This document shows, in pieces, positions 18,030 through 27,807 of a stretch of 64,000 bases of DNA. The stretch is from NCBI GenBank assembly GCA_025352685.1, contig JANXSN010000084.1, positions 1 through 64,000 on the forward strand. The letters run 5' to 3'. Numbering within the stretch: position 1 is the first letter of the stretch; each line of letters starts with the position of its first letter. The DNA comes from Sphingomonadales bacterium (GTDB lineage Bacteria; Pseudomonadota; Alphaproteobacteria; Sphingomonadales; Sphingomonadaceae). A program made the translations under genes and the position numbers. The notes under the pieces were generated by a model that was not told where the DNA came from, made no database searches, and saw only the letters and a program-made list of their open reading frames with translations.

Positions 18030-20300
18030 ATGCCAACCGCTGTCGCCTCTGCCCGCGAAATCCTGACCCGCCTGCATGAGGTTATGGCGGCCCGGTCGAA
18101 CGCGCAGGCCAAGCTCAATCAGGTCGTCGGCATCATCGGCGAAGCCATGGGGAGCGAAGTCTGTTCGATCTATCTGCTGCGTGACGGATTGCTCGAGTTA
18201 TTCGCAACCCGCGGGTTGAAACAGGAAGCGGTTCACGTGACGCGGATGGCGCTTGGCGAGGGGCTAGTCGGCACGATCGCTCGGGACGTCGCCACACTCA
18301 ACCTTGACGAGGCCACCAGCCACCCCGATTTTGCCTACAAGCCCGAAACCGGCGAAGAGTTGTTTCATTCGTTCGCCGGCGTGCCCATCGTGCGGCGCGA
18401 AGATGCCGTGGGCGTTCTGTGCGTCCAGCATACCGATCCGCGCCGTTATGACGAGGTCGAGATCGAAGCCCTTCAGACTGTGGCGATGGTGCTGTCCGAG
18501 CTGATTGCCAATGCCGGCCTGGTCGACGATACGCGCAACAGCGCCACTCGCGCACCCCAAGCCCAGGGCCAGCGGCTGTCGGGGCTGAAGCTGGTCGACG
18601 GTATGGGGCGTGGCCACGCTGTTTATCATCAACCACGGATCGTCATCGAACACACCGTTGCCGAGGATACCGAAGCCGAGCGCGCCCGGGTCTATTCCGC
18701 GTTCGCCAAGATGCGTAGCCAAATCGACAAGATGGCGAGCCAGGCTGATTTTGGCGGCGACGGCGAACACCGCGAGGTGCTCGATACCTATCGGATGTTT
18801 GCCTATGACGAGGGCTGGGGTCGGCGTATCAACGAGGCGATTGACAGCGGCTTGACCGCCGAGGCTGCCATCGAGCGTGTCCAGCAACGCACGCGGATGC
18901 GGATGCGCCAGATCGACGATCCCTTGCTCGCCGACCGGATGCACGATCTGGAGGATCTCGCGAATCGGTTACTGCGCATCGTATCGGGACAGCTCGGCAC
19001 TGCCGCGCAAGCGGGGTTGCGGCAGGATACGATACTGATTGCGCGCAATCTTGGTCCAGCCGAATTGCTCGAATACGACCGACGGCGTCTAAAGGGCGTG
19101 TTGCTTGAGGAAGGATCGCTGACCGCGCATGTCACGATCGTCGCACGCGCGATGGGGGTGCCTGTCCTTGGCCGCGTCAAGGACATTCGCCAGAGTGTTG
19201 TCGACGGTGATTTGCTACTGCTCGACGTCGAGCAGGCCAGCGTTATCGTGCGCCCGACGCCTGCGATCGAAAAAGCGTTCGAGGCGCGGCTGGCAGTGGG
19301 GCAAAAGCGGCGGGCAGCATTTGCCGCGCTCCGCGACATTCCGCCGGTTTCCAAAGACGGCCACCGGATTACCCTGATGATGAATGCAGGGCTACGCGAC
19401 GATGTTGCCGCGCTCGAGCCAACAGGGGCGGATGGAATCGGTCTGTTTCGCACTGAATTTCAGTTTCTTGTCTCCGCCACCCTGCCCCAGCGCGAGCGTC
19501 AGCAGCGGCTGTACAAGGACGTTCTTGACGTGGCAGGCGACAAGCCCGTTATTTTCCGCACCGTCGACATCGGCGGCGACAAGGCGCTGCCGTATCTTCG
19601 CAACGAAACCGAAGAGGAGGAAAATCCGGCCATGGGCTGGCGCGCGCTGCGCGTGGCACTCGAGCGCGACACGTTGATGAAAGCCCAGGCACGTGCCCTG
19701 CTCGAGGCGGCGGCGGGCAGGACGCTCAATGTCATGTTCCCCATGGTCAGCGAACCGTGGGAGTTCGACGCGGCCCACGCGATTTTTGAAGCGCAACGAG
19801 CATGGCTGGCGGGGCGCAACAGACGACTGCCGACGATGGTGCGCTATGGCGCGATGCTCGAAGTGCCCGCGCTTGCTGAAGTGCTCGATATTTTGCTGCC
19901 CAAGCTCGACTTTCTGTCGATCGGTACCAACGATCTGACCCAATTCATGTTTGCTGCCGACCGCGCCAATCCCAAACTTGCCGAACGCTACGACTGGTTG
20001 AGTCCCGCCATCCTGCGCTTTCTCGCTCGCATTTCGCGCGAATGCGACGCTTACGGGGTACAAGTGGGCGTATGCGGCGAGATGGGTGGGCGGACGCTCG
20101 AAGCGATGGCGTTGATTGGTCTCGGGATAGACCGACTGTCGATTACGCCCGCCGCGATCGGCCCGGTCAAGGCAATGATCCGATCGCTTGACATCGCGGC
20201 GCTGCGCCGCACTCTACCCGCCTTGCTAGCGGCACCGCCTGCCGACATGCGGCTGGCGCTGACAGACTGGGCGCGCGAAGCGGGTGTAGAGCTGGTTTAG
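18030..20300 (+). CDS. ptsP: PTS-Ntr enzyme I (PtsP) with N-terminal GAF domain
   Basis: This soluble phosphotransferase of about 756 residues takes phosphate from PEP and passes it to NPr and EIIA-Ntr, a regulatory rather than transport chain. A GAF domain covers about residues 10-155 and in related proteins senses glutamine. The phosphohistidine domain carries His367 in SLTAHVTIVARAMGVPV, and the C-terminal PEP-binding barrel has DGIGLFRTEF and the LSIGTNDLTQ motif. I use ATG 18030 (MPTAVASAREIL); the upstream TTG at 17991 adds 13 poorly fitting residues. It follows the flavoprotein gene by about 40 bases. Confidence 0.93.
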   Translation: MPTAVASAREILTRLHEVMAARSNAQAKLNQVVGIIGEAMGSEVCSIYLLRDGLLELFATRGLKQEAVHVTRMALGEGLVGTIARDVATLNLDEATSHPDFAYKPETGEELFHSFAGVPIVRREDAVGVLCVQHTDPRRYDEVEIEALQTVAMVLSELIANAGLVDDTRNSATRAPQAQGQRLSGLKLVDGMGRGHAVYHQPRIVIEHTVAEDTEAERARVYSAFAKMRSQIDKMASQADFGGDGEHREVLDTYRMFAYDEGWGRRINEAIDSGLTAEAAIERVQQRTRMRMRQIDDPLLADRMHDLEDLANRLLRIVSGQLGTAAQAGLRQDTILIARNLGPAELLEYDRRRLKGVLLEEGSLTAHVTIVARAMGVPVLGRVKDIRQSVVDGDLLLLDVEQASVIVRPTPAIEKAFEARLAVGQKRRAAFAALRDIPPVSKDGHRITLMMNAGLRDDVAALEPTGADGIGLFRTEFQFLVSATLPQRERQQRLYKDVLDVAGDKPVIFRTVDIGGDKALPYLRNETEEEENPAMGWRALRVALERDTLMKAQARALLEAAAGRTLNVMFPMVSEPWEFDAAHAIFEAQRAWLAGRNRRLPTMVRYGAMLEVPALAEVLDILLPKLDFLSIGTNDLTQFMFAADRANPKLAERYDWLSPAILRFLARISRECDAYGVQVGVCGEMGGRTLEAMALIGLGIDRLSITPAAIGPVKAMIRSLDIAALRRTLPALLAAPPADMRLALTDWAREAGVELV

Positions 20301-20420
20301 GCAGCGTGGTGCAAATGAGTGCACTCCCCCTGCCGCTGGTTGACACGGGCGGTACAGACAGTGACACAAGGGGTGGGATGGTTGCCAAAGTCGCAGGCAA
20401 CGACCCGGAGAAGCGCGATC

Positions 20421-21347
20421 ATGGTCGACGAGGACGTGGCAACCGGCAACGACGAAGGCGGACTGTTCCCCCAAAGAGTCGGTGAGCGGTTGCGCGCGAC
20501 CCGAAAGGCTGCCGGGCTCGATCTCAATGATATTGCCGGCAAGACTCGCGTGCCGATGCGCCATCTCGAAGCGATCGAGCGCAGCGACTATGGCGCGCTG
20601 CCCTCAATTACTTATGCCATCGGCTTTGCCCGATCCTTCGCACGCGCCATCGGAGCCGATGAAATAGCGACGGCACGAGATCTTCGCGCTGAACTCGGGC
20701 GGACACCGACTGAGGAAACCGGGTACACACCCTACGAACCGGTGGATCCGGCGCGCGTTCCTTCGCGGCTGCTCGCCTGGACGGCGGCCGTAATCGCGGT
20801 GGTGCTGCTGGTCGGCTATCTCGTCTGGCGGTCAGACTGGTTCAGCGGCGACTTACAAACCGCCTTACCGGCCCCGGTTACCGCTCCCGCACCCGCACCG
20901 TCGGCACCTCAGGCAACGCCAACGACGCCGTTATCCACCGGGCAAGTCGTGTTGACTGCAATCAGCCCCGTTTGGCTGCGCATTTACGACAAGGCAGACA
21001 AGGTGCTGCTTCAAAAGGAAATGGCTGCCAACGAGACATTTAATGTTCCGCTCGATGCCGATACGCCGATGATCCGTACCGGGCGTCCGGATGCGTTGAA
21101 GGTGACCATCGACGGCAAGGATGTCGCTCCCCTCGGAGCGCCTGAAACGACGATCCGCGATGTGCCGATCAACGCCAAGGCGCTGCTTGCCCGCATCGCA
21201 TCGGTCGCAACGCTGGCCCAGACACCCGAAGTAAAACTCAAGCCAACAACATTCTTTCCGCTGCGGAGCGAAAGGGCGGCCCCGAACGAGACGCTCCCCG
21301 ACCCGGTTGCGACGCCGGCAAAGAGCGGCAATAGTGCCGGTCAATAA
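20421..21347 (+). CDS. RodZ-like helix-turn-helix membrane protein (DUF4115)
   Basis: This 308-residue bitopic protein has an N-terminal XRE-like fold (about residues 17-95, including GERLRATRKAAGLDLNDIA). One membrane span follows (about 117-135), then a Pro/Ala/Thr-rich linker and a C-terminal periplasmic DUF4115 domain (about 170-270). The architecture matches RodZ, which links MreB to the envelope and helps keep rod shape; in roundish sphingomonads the role may differ. ATG 20421 follows GGAG. It is followed at 19 bases by cpoB, so both envelope genes are probably cotranscribed. Confidence 0.8.
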   Translation: MVDEDVATGNDEGGLFPQRVGERLRATRKAAGLDLNDIAGKTRVPMRHLEAIERSDYGALPSITYAIGFARSFARAIGADEIATARDLRAELGRTPTEETGYTPYEPVDPARVPSRLLAWTAAVIAVVLLVGYLVWRSDWFSGDLQTALPAPVTAPAPAPSAPQATPTTPLSTGQVVLTAISPVWLRIYDKADKVLLQKEMAANETFNVPLDADTPMIRTGRPDALKVTIDGKDVAPLGAPETTIRDVPINAKALLARIASVATLAQTPEVKLKPTTFFPLRSERAAPNETLPDPVATPAKSGNSAGQ

Positions 21348-21366
21348 CGGGGTGGGGCAATAAAAA

Positions 21367-22353
21367 ATGATGCGTGTTCGATTGATGATCTTGCCATGGT
21401 TGTCGCTAGCTCTGGTGGTTGCGGCCACGCCCGCCATCGCCCAAACGTCGTCCAGTCCACTCGACCTGCGCGTTGGTAAATTGGAAAAGGAAATGAAGGC
21501 GGTGCAACGCACCGTTTTTCCGCAAGGGACACCTGTCCAGCCCGACCTATCGGCGACGCCTACAGCCATAACGCCTGCTGGAACCCCGGCGAGTGCACCG
21601 CTGTCCGACCTCGCAACGCGGGTCGATGCCCTCGAAAAGTCACTGGCGGCCGTGACCGGCAGCGGCGAGCAAAATAGCTACCGCATCAAGCAGCTCGAAG
21701 AGGCGCTGACCAAGGTCCAGAGCCACCTCGCCGCGCTCGAGGGCAGCCCGCCGCCCACGACCGCACCAGTCTCGACCACGGATGCCGCACCGCTGCCGGC
21801 AACGACCGGGTCGTCGGCGGCGATGCTTCCTTCGAAGCGCAAGCCCGCCGCGGCGCTGGCGCCAAAGCCTGCACCGACTGCGCCGAAATCCGTCGCCACA
21901 AACGCCGACTCGGGGCGCAAGGCCGCGGTCGCAGCTGTCGAAATGCCCGCCACCGGTGATGCCATCGAGAACGATTACACCTATGGGTTTCGGCTCTACG
22001 TTGCCAAATTCTATCCCGAGGCTCAGGCCAAGCTAAAGGAATTTACAACCAAATATCCACCCGCGAATAAGCGGTGGAGCTATGCCCAGAACCTGCTCGG
22101 CCGGGCCTATTTCGACGAAGGCAAGCCCGCGCTTGCAAGCGTGGCGTTCTACGACAATTATCAAAAGGCACCGCGCGGCGAGCGGGCGGCGGATAGTCTG
22201 ACGTGGCTCGGTCAATCGCTGATCAAGCTCAAAAAGAATTCCGATGCGTGCAAGGTCTTCGACGAACTCAATGACGTCTATGCGGCAAACATCACTCCCG
22301 ATCAGAAGTCGCGCGCTGCCAAGGGTCGCGCCGACGCCAAATGCGCTGGTTGA
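21367..22353 (+). CDS. cpoB: CpoB/YbgF-type periplasmic TPR protein
   Basis: The 328-residue exported protein has a signal peptide (cleavage near AIAQ), an N-terminal coiled-coil trimerisation region (LRVGKLEKEMKAVQRTV), a Pro/Ala-rich linker, and a C-terminal TPR block (about 195-328) starting NDYTYGFRLYVAKFYPEAQ. This is the layout of CpoB/YbgF, which coordinates peptidoglycan synthesis with outer-membrane constriction alongside Tol-Pal. Unusually, no tol or pal genes are beside it; it sits between the RodZ-like gene and tilS. Its 3' end overlaps the likely start of tilS. Confidence 0.85.
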   Translation: MMRVRLMILPWLSLALVVAATPAIAQTSSSPLDLRVGKLEKEMKAVQRTVFPQGTPVQPDLSATPTAITPAGTPASAPLSDLATRVDALEKSLAAVTGSGEQNSYRIKQLEEALTKVQSHLAALEGSPPPTTAPVSTTDAAPLPATTGSSAAMLPSKRKPAAALAPKPAPTAPKSVATNADSGRKAAVAAVEMPATGDAIENDYTYGFRLYVAKFYPEAQAKLKEFTTKYPPANKRWSYAQNLLGRAYFDEGKPALASVAFYDNYQKAPRGERAADSLTWLGQSLIKLKKNSDACKVFDELNDVYAANITPDQKSRAAKGRADAKCAG

Positions 22354-23263
22354 AGCGTTACCAAGCGAATCGGTCGATCGTTTTCGTACCGACCTGACGG
22401 CACTGACGGGCACCGCCGTCGGCAAAATCGGCCTGGCGGTCTCGGGCGGGGCCGACAGCGTCGCCATGCTGCTTCTCGCCGCCGCAGCCTTTCCTGCAAC
22501 GATCGAAGCGGCAACAGTAGATCATCAGCTGCGCGCCGCGTCGATCGACGAGGCGCGCTTCGTTGGCGCGCTGTGTGCCACTCTCAATGTCCCGCATGAA
22601 ATTCTGACGATTGGCATTTTGGCCGGGCAAAATGTGCCAGACGCTGCGCGCCGTGCGCGTTATACCGTGCTGGAGGGCTGGCAGACGCGCAAACGCCTAG
22701 ACTGGATCGCGACGGCACATCACGCCGACGACCAACTGGAAACCGTGATCATGCGGCTGAACAGGGCCTCCGGCGTCGGCGGCCTGTCGGGAATTCGTCG
22801 CCGCTACGGCACGATTGTCCGCCCGTTGCTCGGCTGGCGACGCGCCGAGCTCGTTGCGCTGGTGGAAAGTGCGGGGATCGAGCCCGTCGATGACCCGTCG
22901 AACCATGACAGCCGCTATGACCGGGCTCGCCTGCGCAAGGCACTCGGAGGCGCCGACTGGCTCGACCCGCTCGCGGCGACCCGCAGCGCCGCATGGCTGG
23001 CCGATGCCGACACCGCGCTCGATTGGGCAGCCGCCGATGTTGACCCAACGGCGCGGGTGATGGCCGACATACCGGATGAACTCGCCCGTAGAATCCTGCG
23101 CCGATGCCTCGTCGAGATTGCACCGAATATCGATCCGCGCGGTGACGTTTTGATGCGGGCGCTTGCCGCCTTGCGGGCGGGTAACAAAGTCATGATCGGC
23201 GATATTGTATGTACGCCTGGCAATCGATGGACCTTCAAGCCGGCACCGCCGCGAAGACCCTGA
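22280..23263 (+). CDS. tilS: tRNA(Ile)-lysidine synthase
   Basis: TilS is an ATP pyrophosphatase that puts lysidine on C34 of tRNA-Ile(CAU), converting its identity from Met to Ile. The PP-loop motif LAVSGGADSVAMLL is clear, followed by ATVDHQLRA and the TAHHADDQLETVIMRL segment. The product is about 325 residues, a short TilS lacking a large C-terminal domain, as in many alphaproteobacteria. The start is uncertain: coding similarity begins near EALPSESVDRF, which overlaps cpoB, and ATGs at 22271 and 22280 lie inside cpoB in the other frame. I chose 22280. Confidence 0.88.
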   Translation: MRQTSLPIRSRALPRVAPTPNALVEALPSESVDRFRTDLTALTGTAVGKIGLAVSGGADSVAMLLLAAAAFPATIEAATVDHQLRAASIDEARFVGALCATLNVPHEILTIGILAGQNVPDAARRARYTVLEGWQTRKRLDWIATAHHADDQLETVIMRLNRASGVGGLSGIRRRYGTIVRPLLGWRRAELVALVESAGIEPVDDPSNHDSRYDRARLRKALGGADWLDPLAATRSAAWLADADTALDWAAADVDPTARVMADIPDELARRILRRCLVEIAPNIDPRGDVLMRALAALRAGNKVMIGDIVCTPGNRWTFKPAPPRRP

Positions 23264-23291
23264 TGCGCTGTTCCATTGCGATTAACTTGTG

Positions 23292-23320
23292 AATGCCTAT
23301 CTTGCGTTCTGAAAGGCATT
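23292..23320 (+). promoter_or_regulatory. hairpin covering the ftsH ribosome-binding site
   Basis: AATGCCT (23292-23298) pairs perfectly with AGGCATT (23314-23320) over a 15-base loop. The 3' arm and adjacent loop contain the Shine-Dalgarno-like GAAAGG (23311-23316), with the ftsH ATG at 23328. Pairing would partly hide the ribosome site, so melting could raise translation. This resembles simple RNA thermometers but is an inference from a 7-bp stem. Confidence 0.35.
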
Positions 23321-23327
23321 ATCGATT

Positions 23328-25271
23328 ATGAATGACGACAAGCAGCCGACTGGCAACCCCTGGATGAAAAGCATCGCGATCTGGGCAGGCATTCTCATCG
23401 CGCTGGCAGCGTTCGTCATGGTATTCGACGGGCGCACGCGTGCGACTCCCTCAACCGGAATCGCTTATTCAGAGTTTATCGCCAAGGTCGCGGAAGGGTC
23501 TGTAAAAGAGGTCAAGATTTCGCCCGATGTCATTTCGGGCACCTTGTCGAACGGTGATGCGTTCAAAACTTATGCGGTCCCCGATCCGACGCTGACCGCG
23601 CGGCTTTCAAAAGCCAATGTTCGGTTCCAGGGGCAGCCCGAGGAAAGCGCGTCGATATGGTTGATCTTGCTGTATCAGGCTCTGCCCTTTGTACTGATGA
23701 TCGGTCTCGCGGTGTTCGTGATGCGCCAGATGCAGAAGAATTCGGGTGGGGGCGCCATGGGCTTTGGCAAAAGCCGTGCCCGCATGCTGACCGCACGCGA
23801 GGGCCAGGTTACGTTTGCGGACGTTGCGGGTATCGACGAAGCACGCGAAGAACTTCAAGAGATTGTCGATTTCTTGAAGGATCCAACCAAGTTTGCACGT
23901 CTCGGCGGCAAAATTCCCAAGGGAGCGCTGCTTGTCGGATCCCCGGGTACTGGCAAGACGTTGCTCGCTCGTGCCATTGCTGGCGAGGCCGGCGTCCCCT
24001 TCTTCACCATTTCGGGCTCGGATTTCGTTGAAATGTTCGTCGGTGTCGGTGCGAGCCGCGTGCGCGACATGTTTGCCGAGGCGAAAAAGAGCGCTCCCTG
24101 CATCGTCTTCATCGACGAAATCGATGCGGTGGGTCGCCACCGTGGCGCAGGGCTTGGTAACGGCAACGACGAGCGCGAGCAGACACTCAACCAGCTTCTC
24201 GTCGAAATGGACGGCTTCGAGGCAAACGAGGGCATTATTATCGTCGCTGCGACGAACCGCCCGGACGTGCTTGACCCCGCCCTGCTGCGTCCCGGCCGGT
24301 TTGACCGTCAGGTGACCGTGCCGCTACCCGACATCGAGGGGCGTGAGAAGATTTTGGGGGTGCACGTTAAAAAGCTGCCGCTCGCCCCCGACGTGGATAT
24401 CCGTCGCATCGCGCGTGGCACGCCCGGTTTTTCGGGTGCCGATCTTGCCAACCTAGCCAACGAGGCCGCCCTGCTTGCAGCGCGCCTTGGCAAGCGTCTG
24501 GTCGCCATGGCGCAGTTCGAATCTGCCAAGGACAAGGTCATGATGGGTACCGAGTGGAAATCACTCGTGATGACTGACGACGAGAAAAAAATGACTGCCT
24601 ACCACGAATCGGGCCATGCCCTCGTTGCCTTCCACGAGGCGGCGTCAGACCCGATCCATAAGGCAACAATCATTCCGCGCGGCCGTGCGCTCGGTATGGT
24701 CGTGCGTCTGCCCGAACGGGATAGCTATTCGTATCACCGCGACAAAATGTACGCCAATTTGTCGATCGCAATGGGTGGTCGCGTCGCCGAGGAAATCATC
24801 TTCGGTTATGACAAGGTGTCGTCAGGCGCTTCGAGCGACATTCAACAGGCGACTAAGCTTGCGCGGTCAATGGTCACGCAATGGGGAATGTCGGATGCAC
24901 TCGGCCCGCTCCAATACGAGGAGCAACAAGGTGAAACGTTCCTCGGCTATTCGCAGACTCAGCGGCACAACATCTCGAATGAGACGGCGCTTCTGATCGA
25001 TAACGAGATCAAGCGGCTCGTCGACGAAGGCAACGAGCGCGCAAAATCGATTCTGACTGATCATGCCGAGCAACTGCACGCGCTGGCGGGCGCGCTCCTT
25101 GAATATGAAACATTGACCGGTGAAGAAATCGCGGCGCTTTTGAACAACGGCACGCCGCCCGACCGCAGCGGACAGGATCAAGCCAAACCCAAGCCGATTT
25201 CGGGCGGATCCTCGGTACCCAGCTCAAAACGACCGGGCAGCATTGGGGGCCCAGCGATTCAGGGAGTTTGA
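23328..25271 (+). CDS. ftsH: ATP-dependent zinc metalloprotease FtsH
   Basis: This membrane-anchored AAA+ protease of 647 residues degrades misfolded membrane proteins and regulatory substrates. It has transmembrane segments at about 13-32 and 110-132 flanking a periplasmic domain. Walker A is GSPGTGKT at 204-211 (most homologues have GPPGTGKT), Walker B ends in FIDEID near 266, and the second region of homology includes RPGRFDR. The zinc site is HESGH at 426-430. The tail after about residue 610 is low-complexity. It follows tilS by about 64 bases and ends before a strong hairpin. Confidence 0.97.
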   Translation: MNDDKQPTGNPWMKSIAIWAGILIALAAFVMVFDGRTRATPSTGIAYSEFIAKVAEGSVKEVKISPDVISGTLSNGDAFKTYAVPDPTLTARLSKANVRFQGQPEESASIWLILLYQALPFVLMIGLAVFVMRQMQKNSGGGAMGFGKSRARMLTAREGQVTFADVAGIDEAREELQEIVDFLKDPTKFARLGGKIPKGALLVGSPGTGKTLLARAIAGEAGVPFFTISGSDFVEMFVGVGASRVRDMFAEAKKSAPCIVFIDEIDAVGRHRGAGLGNGNDEREQTLNQLLVEMDGFEANEGIIIVAATNRPDVLDPALLRPGRFDRQVTVPLPDIEGREKILGVHVKKLPLAPDVDIRRIARGTPGFSGADLANLANEAALLAARLGKRLVAMAQFESAKDKVMMGTEWKSLVMTDDEKKMTAYHESGHALVAFHEAASDPIHKATIIPRGRALGMVVRLPERDSYSYHRDKMYANLSIAMGGRVAEEIIFGYDKVSSGASSDIQQATKLARSMVTQWGMSDALGPLQYEEQQGETFLGYSQTQRHNISNETALLIDNEIKRLVDEGNERAKSILTDHAEQLHALAGALLEYETLTGEEIAALLNNGTPPDRSGQDQAKPKPISGGSSVPSSKRPGSIGGPAIQGV

Positions 25272-25293
25272 TGCTTCTCGCAGCGATTGAATA

Positions 25294-25328
25294 GGGTGCT
25301 GCCGGCGTGCAACGGCACGGCAGCACCC
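25294..25328. terminator. strong bidirectional hairpin between ftsH and the DUF3667 gene
   Basis: GGGTGCTGCCG (25294-25304) and CGGCAGCACCC (25318-25328) form an 11-bp perfect GC-rich stem with a 13-base loop, midway between two convergent stop codons. There is no long T tract on either side, but position and stability make it the likely transcription end for both genes. Confidence 0.7.
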
Positions 25329-25351
25329 ATTACCTGGCACCCGGCAATCGA

Positions 25352-26446
25352 TCAGCCCAGCAGCCCAAGTGCAACCAGCGCGACGGCGAACAGGCTCAAC
25401 GAAATGAACGCGACAATCAACAACGTCGCTGTCCGCCACAACGCACCGAACCAGCCCAGGCGATACGCCTGTCTCAGCTGCCGAAACATGTGAACCGGCA
25501 CGAGCCACAATGCCCATCCCGTCGGTGCGCCCAGTGATGCAATCACTGCCATAGCGACCAGAAGCACCATGACGAACGAGAGCGAATACGTAACGAAAAT
25601 GGCATGGTCGTAGAGTTTATAGTTGCGTCGCCCAGCAAAGATCAGCCACATGAACGGCAGCGACAACGGGATGAGCGCCCATGCGAATTTATACGCGGAC
25701 GACTGTAGCTTATACATCAGCAGCTTGGGATTTTTGAGCGCGGCTTTTATCTTCTCGTCGAAGCCGGCGACGCCAGTGTGGACATTTATACTGTCGGGCA
25801 GTGACAGGCCATCAGTGGACAGGCCATCTGTGGACAGGCCGTTCATCATCGCATCGGCAGCCGTCATAGCTTGAACGTCGCCGCGCGAGCTTGCGATGCT
25901 GCTGTCGATGTCGGTCGTCGAGATGGTACCCTTCTCGATCCTGCCCCGGTCAGCCTCGAGTCCAGCGAGCCTGGCCTTTTCCTTGGCAAGGTCAGCTTTC
26001 ATGGCGGGCGCGTGAACTTTCACGCCATTGGTCATCGTTGCTCGATCGAGGTCCAGTCGGATCGGTCCACCGACGCTTTCGAACGTCGCAAACATCAAGA
26101 ATACCGAGAAAAGGAACAACGCGAGCGGCGAAACGAACCTGGCGCGCGCGCCGTGAATGTATTCCCGCACCAGATCGCCCGGCCTCCACGCGAGCAAGGG
26201 CAGGGTACGCCAGACCTTACCCTCGAAATGGAAAACCCCGTGCGCAATATCGTGCCAGAGACCGATGAGCGAGCGGTGCAGGTGCGCCATCTGGCCGCAC
26301 GCTGCGCAAAAGGGGCCGGTAAGGACCGCACTGCAGTTGAGGCAGGCAGCCGCGTGCCCACCGTGTTCACCATGTGCGGGTTCGACTGCCCGGGCTACCG
26401 CCGCGCCCGTCATGACATCACCCGCGTCTTTGATACCCCCCGTCAT
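25352..26446 (-). CDS. DUF3667 membrane protein with N-terminal zinc ribbon
   Basis: The 364-residue protein has a zinc-ribbon-like CLNC ... CAAC near residues 36-50, then the family segment GLWHDIAHGVFHFEGK and about five membrane spans, four of them in the C-terminal half. These are the features of DUF3667 proteins, whose function is unknown. A soluble loop of roughly 110 residues between the first and second spans contains a short tandem repeat (GLSTD units). It is divergent from proA and converges on ftsH. Confidence 0.82.
   Translation of the reverse strand: MTGGIKDAGDVMTGAAVARAVEPAHGEHGGHAAACLNCSAVLTGPFCAACGQMAHLHRSLIGLWHDIAHGVFHFEGKVWRTLPLLAWRPGDLVREYIHGARARFVSPLALFLFSVFLMFATFESVGGPIRLDLDRATMTNGVKVHAPAMKADLAKEKARLAGLEADRGRIEKGTISTTDIDSSIASSRGDVQAMTAADAMMNGLSTDGLSTDGLSLPDSINVHTGVAGFDEKIKAALKNPKLLMYKLQSSAYKFAWALIPLSLPFMWLIFAGRRNYKLYDHAIFVTYSLSFVMVLLVAMAVIASLGAPTGWALWLVPVHMFRQLRQAYRLGWFGALWRTATLLIVAFISLSLFAVALVALGLLG
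25803..25840 (-). repeat. 15-bp tandem repeat (2.5 units) in the DUF3667 gene
   Basis: On the coding strand GGCCTGTCCACAGAT (25840-25826) is followed by GGCCTGTCCACTGAT (25825-25811) and a partial third copy GGCCTGTC. The repeat keeps the reading frame and encodes GLSTD GLSTD GLS in an extramembrane loop. Near-identity at synonymous positions suggests recent slippage. Confidence 0.85.
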
Positions 26447-26544
26447 GGCGATGTGCTATCGTGGACCGGCGTCGATGCAAGCGCAGTCCCCATTTATTGG
26501 GACGCGGTTTTCGGCCACACGCAAGCTGTGCTAGGCGCGCCAGC

Positions 26545-27807
26545 ATGGCCGATGCCCAACCGATGCCAGACCTGATCCCCGCCATGGCAAGCCGCGCCCG
26601 TCGGGCGGCGCGTGTGCTTGCCCGCACGTCCGCAGTCCAAAAGGCTGCAGCTTTACACGCCGCAGCAGCAGCGGTGCGCCGTCATGCCGGCGCGATTCTC
26701 GCAGCCAACGCCAGCGACGTCGCAACGGCGCGGGCAAACGGCATGTCAACCGCAATGCTCGATCGGCTGGCTCTCGATTCGACGCGGCTGGAGGAGACAG
26801 CGGCGGGCATCGCGGCGGTTGCCGATCTGGAGGACCCGGTTGGGGTGGTCATCGACGAGAGCATTCGCCCCAACGGGTTGAAACTGACCCGCATCCGCGT
26901 GCCATTGGGGGTTGTCGGGGTTATTTTCGAGAGCCGACCCAATGTGACCGCCGACGCTGGTGCGCTCTGCGTGAAATCGGGAAATGCGGCGATCCTTCGC
27001 GGGGGTTCGGAGGCTATCCGCACAAGCATTGCCCTCCATGCGGCGATGATCGAAGGGATTGTCGAAGGGGGCCTGCCCGCCGACGTAATCCAGCTGGTCC
27101 GCACCACCGACCGCGCTGCTGTCGGTGCGATGCTCGCGGCGCATGGCCTGATCGACATCATCATCCCGCGTGGTGGCAAGGCACTCGTCGCCCGCGTCCA
27201 AGCCGACGCGCGTGTGCCGGTTTTGGCCCATCTGGACGGGTTGAACCACAGCTATATCGACGGCGCCGCCGATCCGGCCAAGGCCCGCGATATCGCCGTC
27301 AATGCCAAAATGCGCCGCCCCGGCGTCTGCGGTTCTACCGAAACGATCCTCATCGACCGCGGGTTTGTCGATTCCCGGTCCGTCGTGCGCGCACTCCTAG
27401 ATGCAGGGTGCGAAGTGCGTGGCACGCCCGACATTACGGTGCTCGACTCACGCGTCGTTCCGGCGTCCAGCGAGGATTGGGATACTGAATATCTCGACCG
27501 AATTGTTTCGGTCATGCTGGTCGATGGGGTCGAGGGGGCTATCGCTCATATCGAACGCCACGGGTCCGATCACACCGACGCGATCATCACCGAAGACGCG
27601 ACAGTCGCCGAGCATTTCCTGAGCACCGTCGACAGCGCTATCGTGTTGTGGAACGCGTCGACGCAGTTCGCTGACGGCAGCGAGTTCGGTCTCGGTGCGG
27701 AGATCGGGATCGCAACGGGTCGGCTGCACGCGCGCGGCCCTGTCGCGCTCGAAGGGCTAACGACCTACAAATGGCAGGTACGCGGGACCGGCCAGACTCG
27801 TCCTTGA
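26545..27807 (+). CDS. proA: gamma-glutamyl phosphate reductase
   Basis: ProA reduces glutamyl-5-phosphate with NADPH, the second step of proline synthesis. The 420-residue product has the aldehyde-dehydrogenase-like fold with GVVGVIFESRPNVT, GGSEA and the catalytic Cys in RRPGVCGSTET. ATG 26545 (MADAQPMPD) is used; an upstream GTG at 26461 only adds unrelated Arg-rich sequence. proB is not in this window. Its 3' end overlaps nadD. Confidence 0.95.
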   Translation: MADAQPMPDLIPAMASRARRAARVLARTSAVQKAAALHAAAAAVRRHAGAILAANASDVATARANGMSTAMLDRLALDSTRLEETAAGIAAVADLEDPVGVVIDESIRPNGLKLTRIRVPLGVVGVIFESRPNVTADAGALCVKSGNAAILRGGSEAIRTSIALHAAMIEGIVEGGLPADVIQLVRTTDRAAVGAMLAAHGLIDIIIPRGGKALVARVQADARVPVLAHLDGLNHSYIDGAADPAKARDIAVNAKMRRPGVCGSTETILIDRGFVDSRSVVRALLDAGCEVRGTPDITVLDSRVVPASSEDWDTEYLDRIVSVMLVDGVEGAIAHIERHGSDHTDAIITEDATVAEHFLSTVDSAIVLWNASTQFADGSEFGLGAEIGIATGRLHARGPVALEGLTTYKWQVRGTGQTRP

